NCBI GenBank assembly: GCA_029256345.1
Contig: JAQSYC010000141.1
Location: 1-6,084 of the forward strand
Reading direction: 5' to 3'
Length of the DNA: 6,084 nt
Origin: Clostridia bacterium
Lineage (GTDB): Bacteria > Bacillota > Clostridia > Lachnospirales > Cellulosilyticaceae
Of the stretch, positions 5,268 to 6,084 are shown piece by piece. Under the pieces are notes generated by a model. It worked only from the letters and a program-made list of their open reading frames with translations, was not told the DNA's origin and ran no database searches. The position numbers and the translations under genes are program-made. Every line of letters starts with the position of its first letter. Position 1 is the stretch's first letter.

Positions 5268-5822
5268 TTGAATACATCATTTATTACATTATTAGCTGCA
5301 GATGAGCCTGGTAAAATTATTGGATTCGGGATAGATTTACCTTGGGATCTCTTGTTGCAGTGGTTATCGCTGGTTGTTATTATAGTCATTCTTTATAAGT
5401 TATTGTTTAAACCAGTTACAGAGTTTTTGGATAAAAGAAAAGAAGGCATAGCTAAAACGATAGATGAAGCAAAAGGTCAAAAAGCATCTGCTCTTGGGCT
5501 AAAAGCTAATTATGAAGCAAAGCTTACTCATATTGAAGAAGAAGCCAGCCAAATTTTAAAAGATACCAGAGCTAAAGCAATGGTGAGAGAAGAAGAGATT
5601 ATCAATGCTGCGAAAGAAGAAGCAGAAGCTATCAAAATCAAGGCAATTGCTGATATGAAACTTGAAAGAGAACGTATTAAAGATGAACTCAAAAAAGAAA
5701 TGATAGAAGTATCTACTCTGATGGCCGGTAAATTTATAAAGTCTGCCATAGATGAAACGAAACATAATGAGTTCATAGATGAAATTATAAAAGAGATGGG
5801 GGATGTACAGTGGCTAAATTAG
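5268..5822 (+). CDS. atpF: F1Fo ATP synthase subunit b
   Basis: The 184-residue peripheral stalk subunit anchors the F1 head to subunit a. After a short N-terminal segment, one membrane helix (about residues 26-46, LLLQWLSLVVIIVILYKLLF) is followed by the standard KPVTEFLDKRKEGIAKTIDEA and a long charged, alanine-rich helical region (about 55-160) that forms the parallel b dimer. The start is TTG at 5268, ten bases after a strong AAGGAGG (5251-5257); no better start lies ahead of the membrane helix. The 3' end overlaps the next gene by 13 bases. Length and layout are normal for a bacterial b subunit. Confidence 0.95.
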   Translation: MNTSFITLLAADEPGKIIGFGIDLPWDLLLQWLSLVVIIVILYKLLFKPVTEFLDKRKEGIAKTIDEAKGQKASALGLKANYEAKLTHIEEEASQILKDTRAKAMVREEEIINAAKEEAEAIKIKAIADMKLERERIKDELKKEMIEVSTLMAGKFIKSAIDETKHNEFIDEIIKEMGDVQWLN

Positions 5823-6084
5823 TTATTAAAAGATATGCTACTGCCCTATTTGATATAGCTACTGAAGAAAGTAAGATGCAGCAATATGAACTAGAGGTGC
5901 AAACGATAGTAAAAGCTCTAGGAGACGAGCCGGATTTTACAGGCATTTTGCAAAACCAGAAGATCACATTAGATGAAAAACTTAAGGTGATAGAAAAGGT
6001 ATTTGCAAGTCAGGTATCCGCTTCAATAGTTGGGCTTATGGCCCTTGTGGTTAAAAAAGGCAGACAGCAATTTTTAATCCAAAT
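5810..6084 (+). CDS. atpH: F1Fo ATP synthase subunit delta, 5' part
   Basis: Translation begins at GTG 5810, inside the end of atpF (13-base overlap), seven bases after a GGGGG run serving as ribosome site; coupling to atpF is likely. About 91 residues are visible before the window ends. The N-terminus, MAKLVIKRYATALFDIATEE, is the typical delta/OSCP helix. ILQNQKITLDEKLKVIEKVF and GLMALVVKKGRQQFL match the conserved middle of the family. Delta sits on top of the F1 head and links it to the b stalk. The C-terminal half lies beyond the right edge, where atpA, atpG, atpD and atpC would be expected. Confidence 0.93.
   Translation, partial: MAKLVIKRYATALFDIATEESKMQQYELEVQTIVKALGDEPDFTGILQNQKITLDEKLKVIEKVFASQVSASIVGLMALVVKKGRQQFLIQ

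Noticed and set aside
1..6084. CRISPR array, tRNA/rRNA gene, insertion sequence or phage element
   Set aside because: I saw no spaced short repeats, tRNA-like cloverleaf, transposase motif or terminal inverted repeats. The only repeats are those within the subunit c genes.

Overview
The window is AT-rich, tightly packed, and transcribed entirely left to right, with strong AGGAGG-type ribosome binding sites. Gene content and protein style point to an anaerobic Firmicute of the class Clostridia. The double-hairpin subunit c with sodium-type ligands recalls the Na+ F1Fo ATP synthases of Acetobacterium and Eubacterium relatives. I cannot fix the genus from the sequence alone.

Layout. (1) Positions 3-524 hold the 3' part of a DegV/FakB-type fatty-acid-binding protein. 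It is followed 21 bases later by a GAF-like plus GGDEF diguanylate cyclase (546-1607). (2) A gene-free stretch of about 225 bases (1608-1832) carries inverted repeats, a T-run and a possible promoter. (3) UDP-GlcNAc 2-epimerase (wecB/mnaA, 1833-2987) leads directly into the ATP synthase operon with only 36 bases between. (4) The operon follows: an AtpZ-like protein, an ATP synthase subunit I-like protein, atpB (a), a double-length subunit c (c1), a second, single-hairpin subunit c (c2) that is frameshifted, atpF (b), and the start of atpH (delta), which runs off the right edge.

How the genes work together. The subunit I- and AtpZ-like proteins are probable assembly or ion-supply factors for the c ring. 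Subunits a, b and c form the membrane sector; delta ties b to the F1 head, whose genes should lie just beyond the window.

The most interesting part is the c-subunit pair. c1 has four membrane helices in two hairpins. Hairpin 1 keeps the ion-binding glutamate, while in hairpin 2 it is glutamine, the V-type-like pattern known from hybrid F/V rotors. c2 would be the ordinary Na+-type 8 kDa partner. As written, c2 lacks about 29 bases encoding the GIGPGIGQ-type segment and is out of frame. Either this cell must build its rotor from c1 alone, which would have large energetic consequences, or the sequence has an assembly or sequencing error at a region of repeated DNA.
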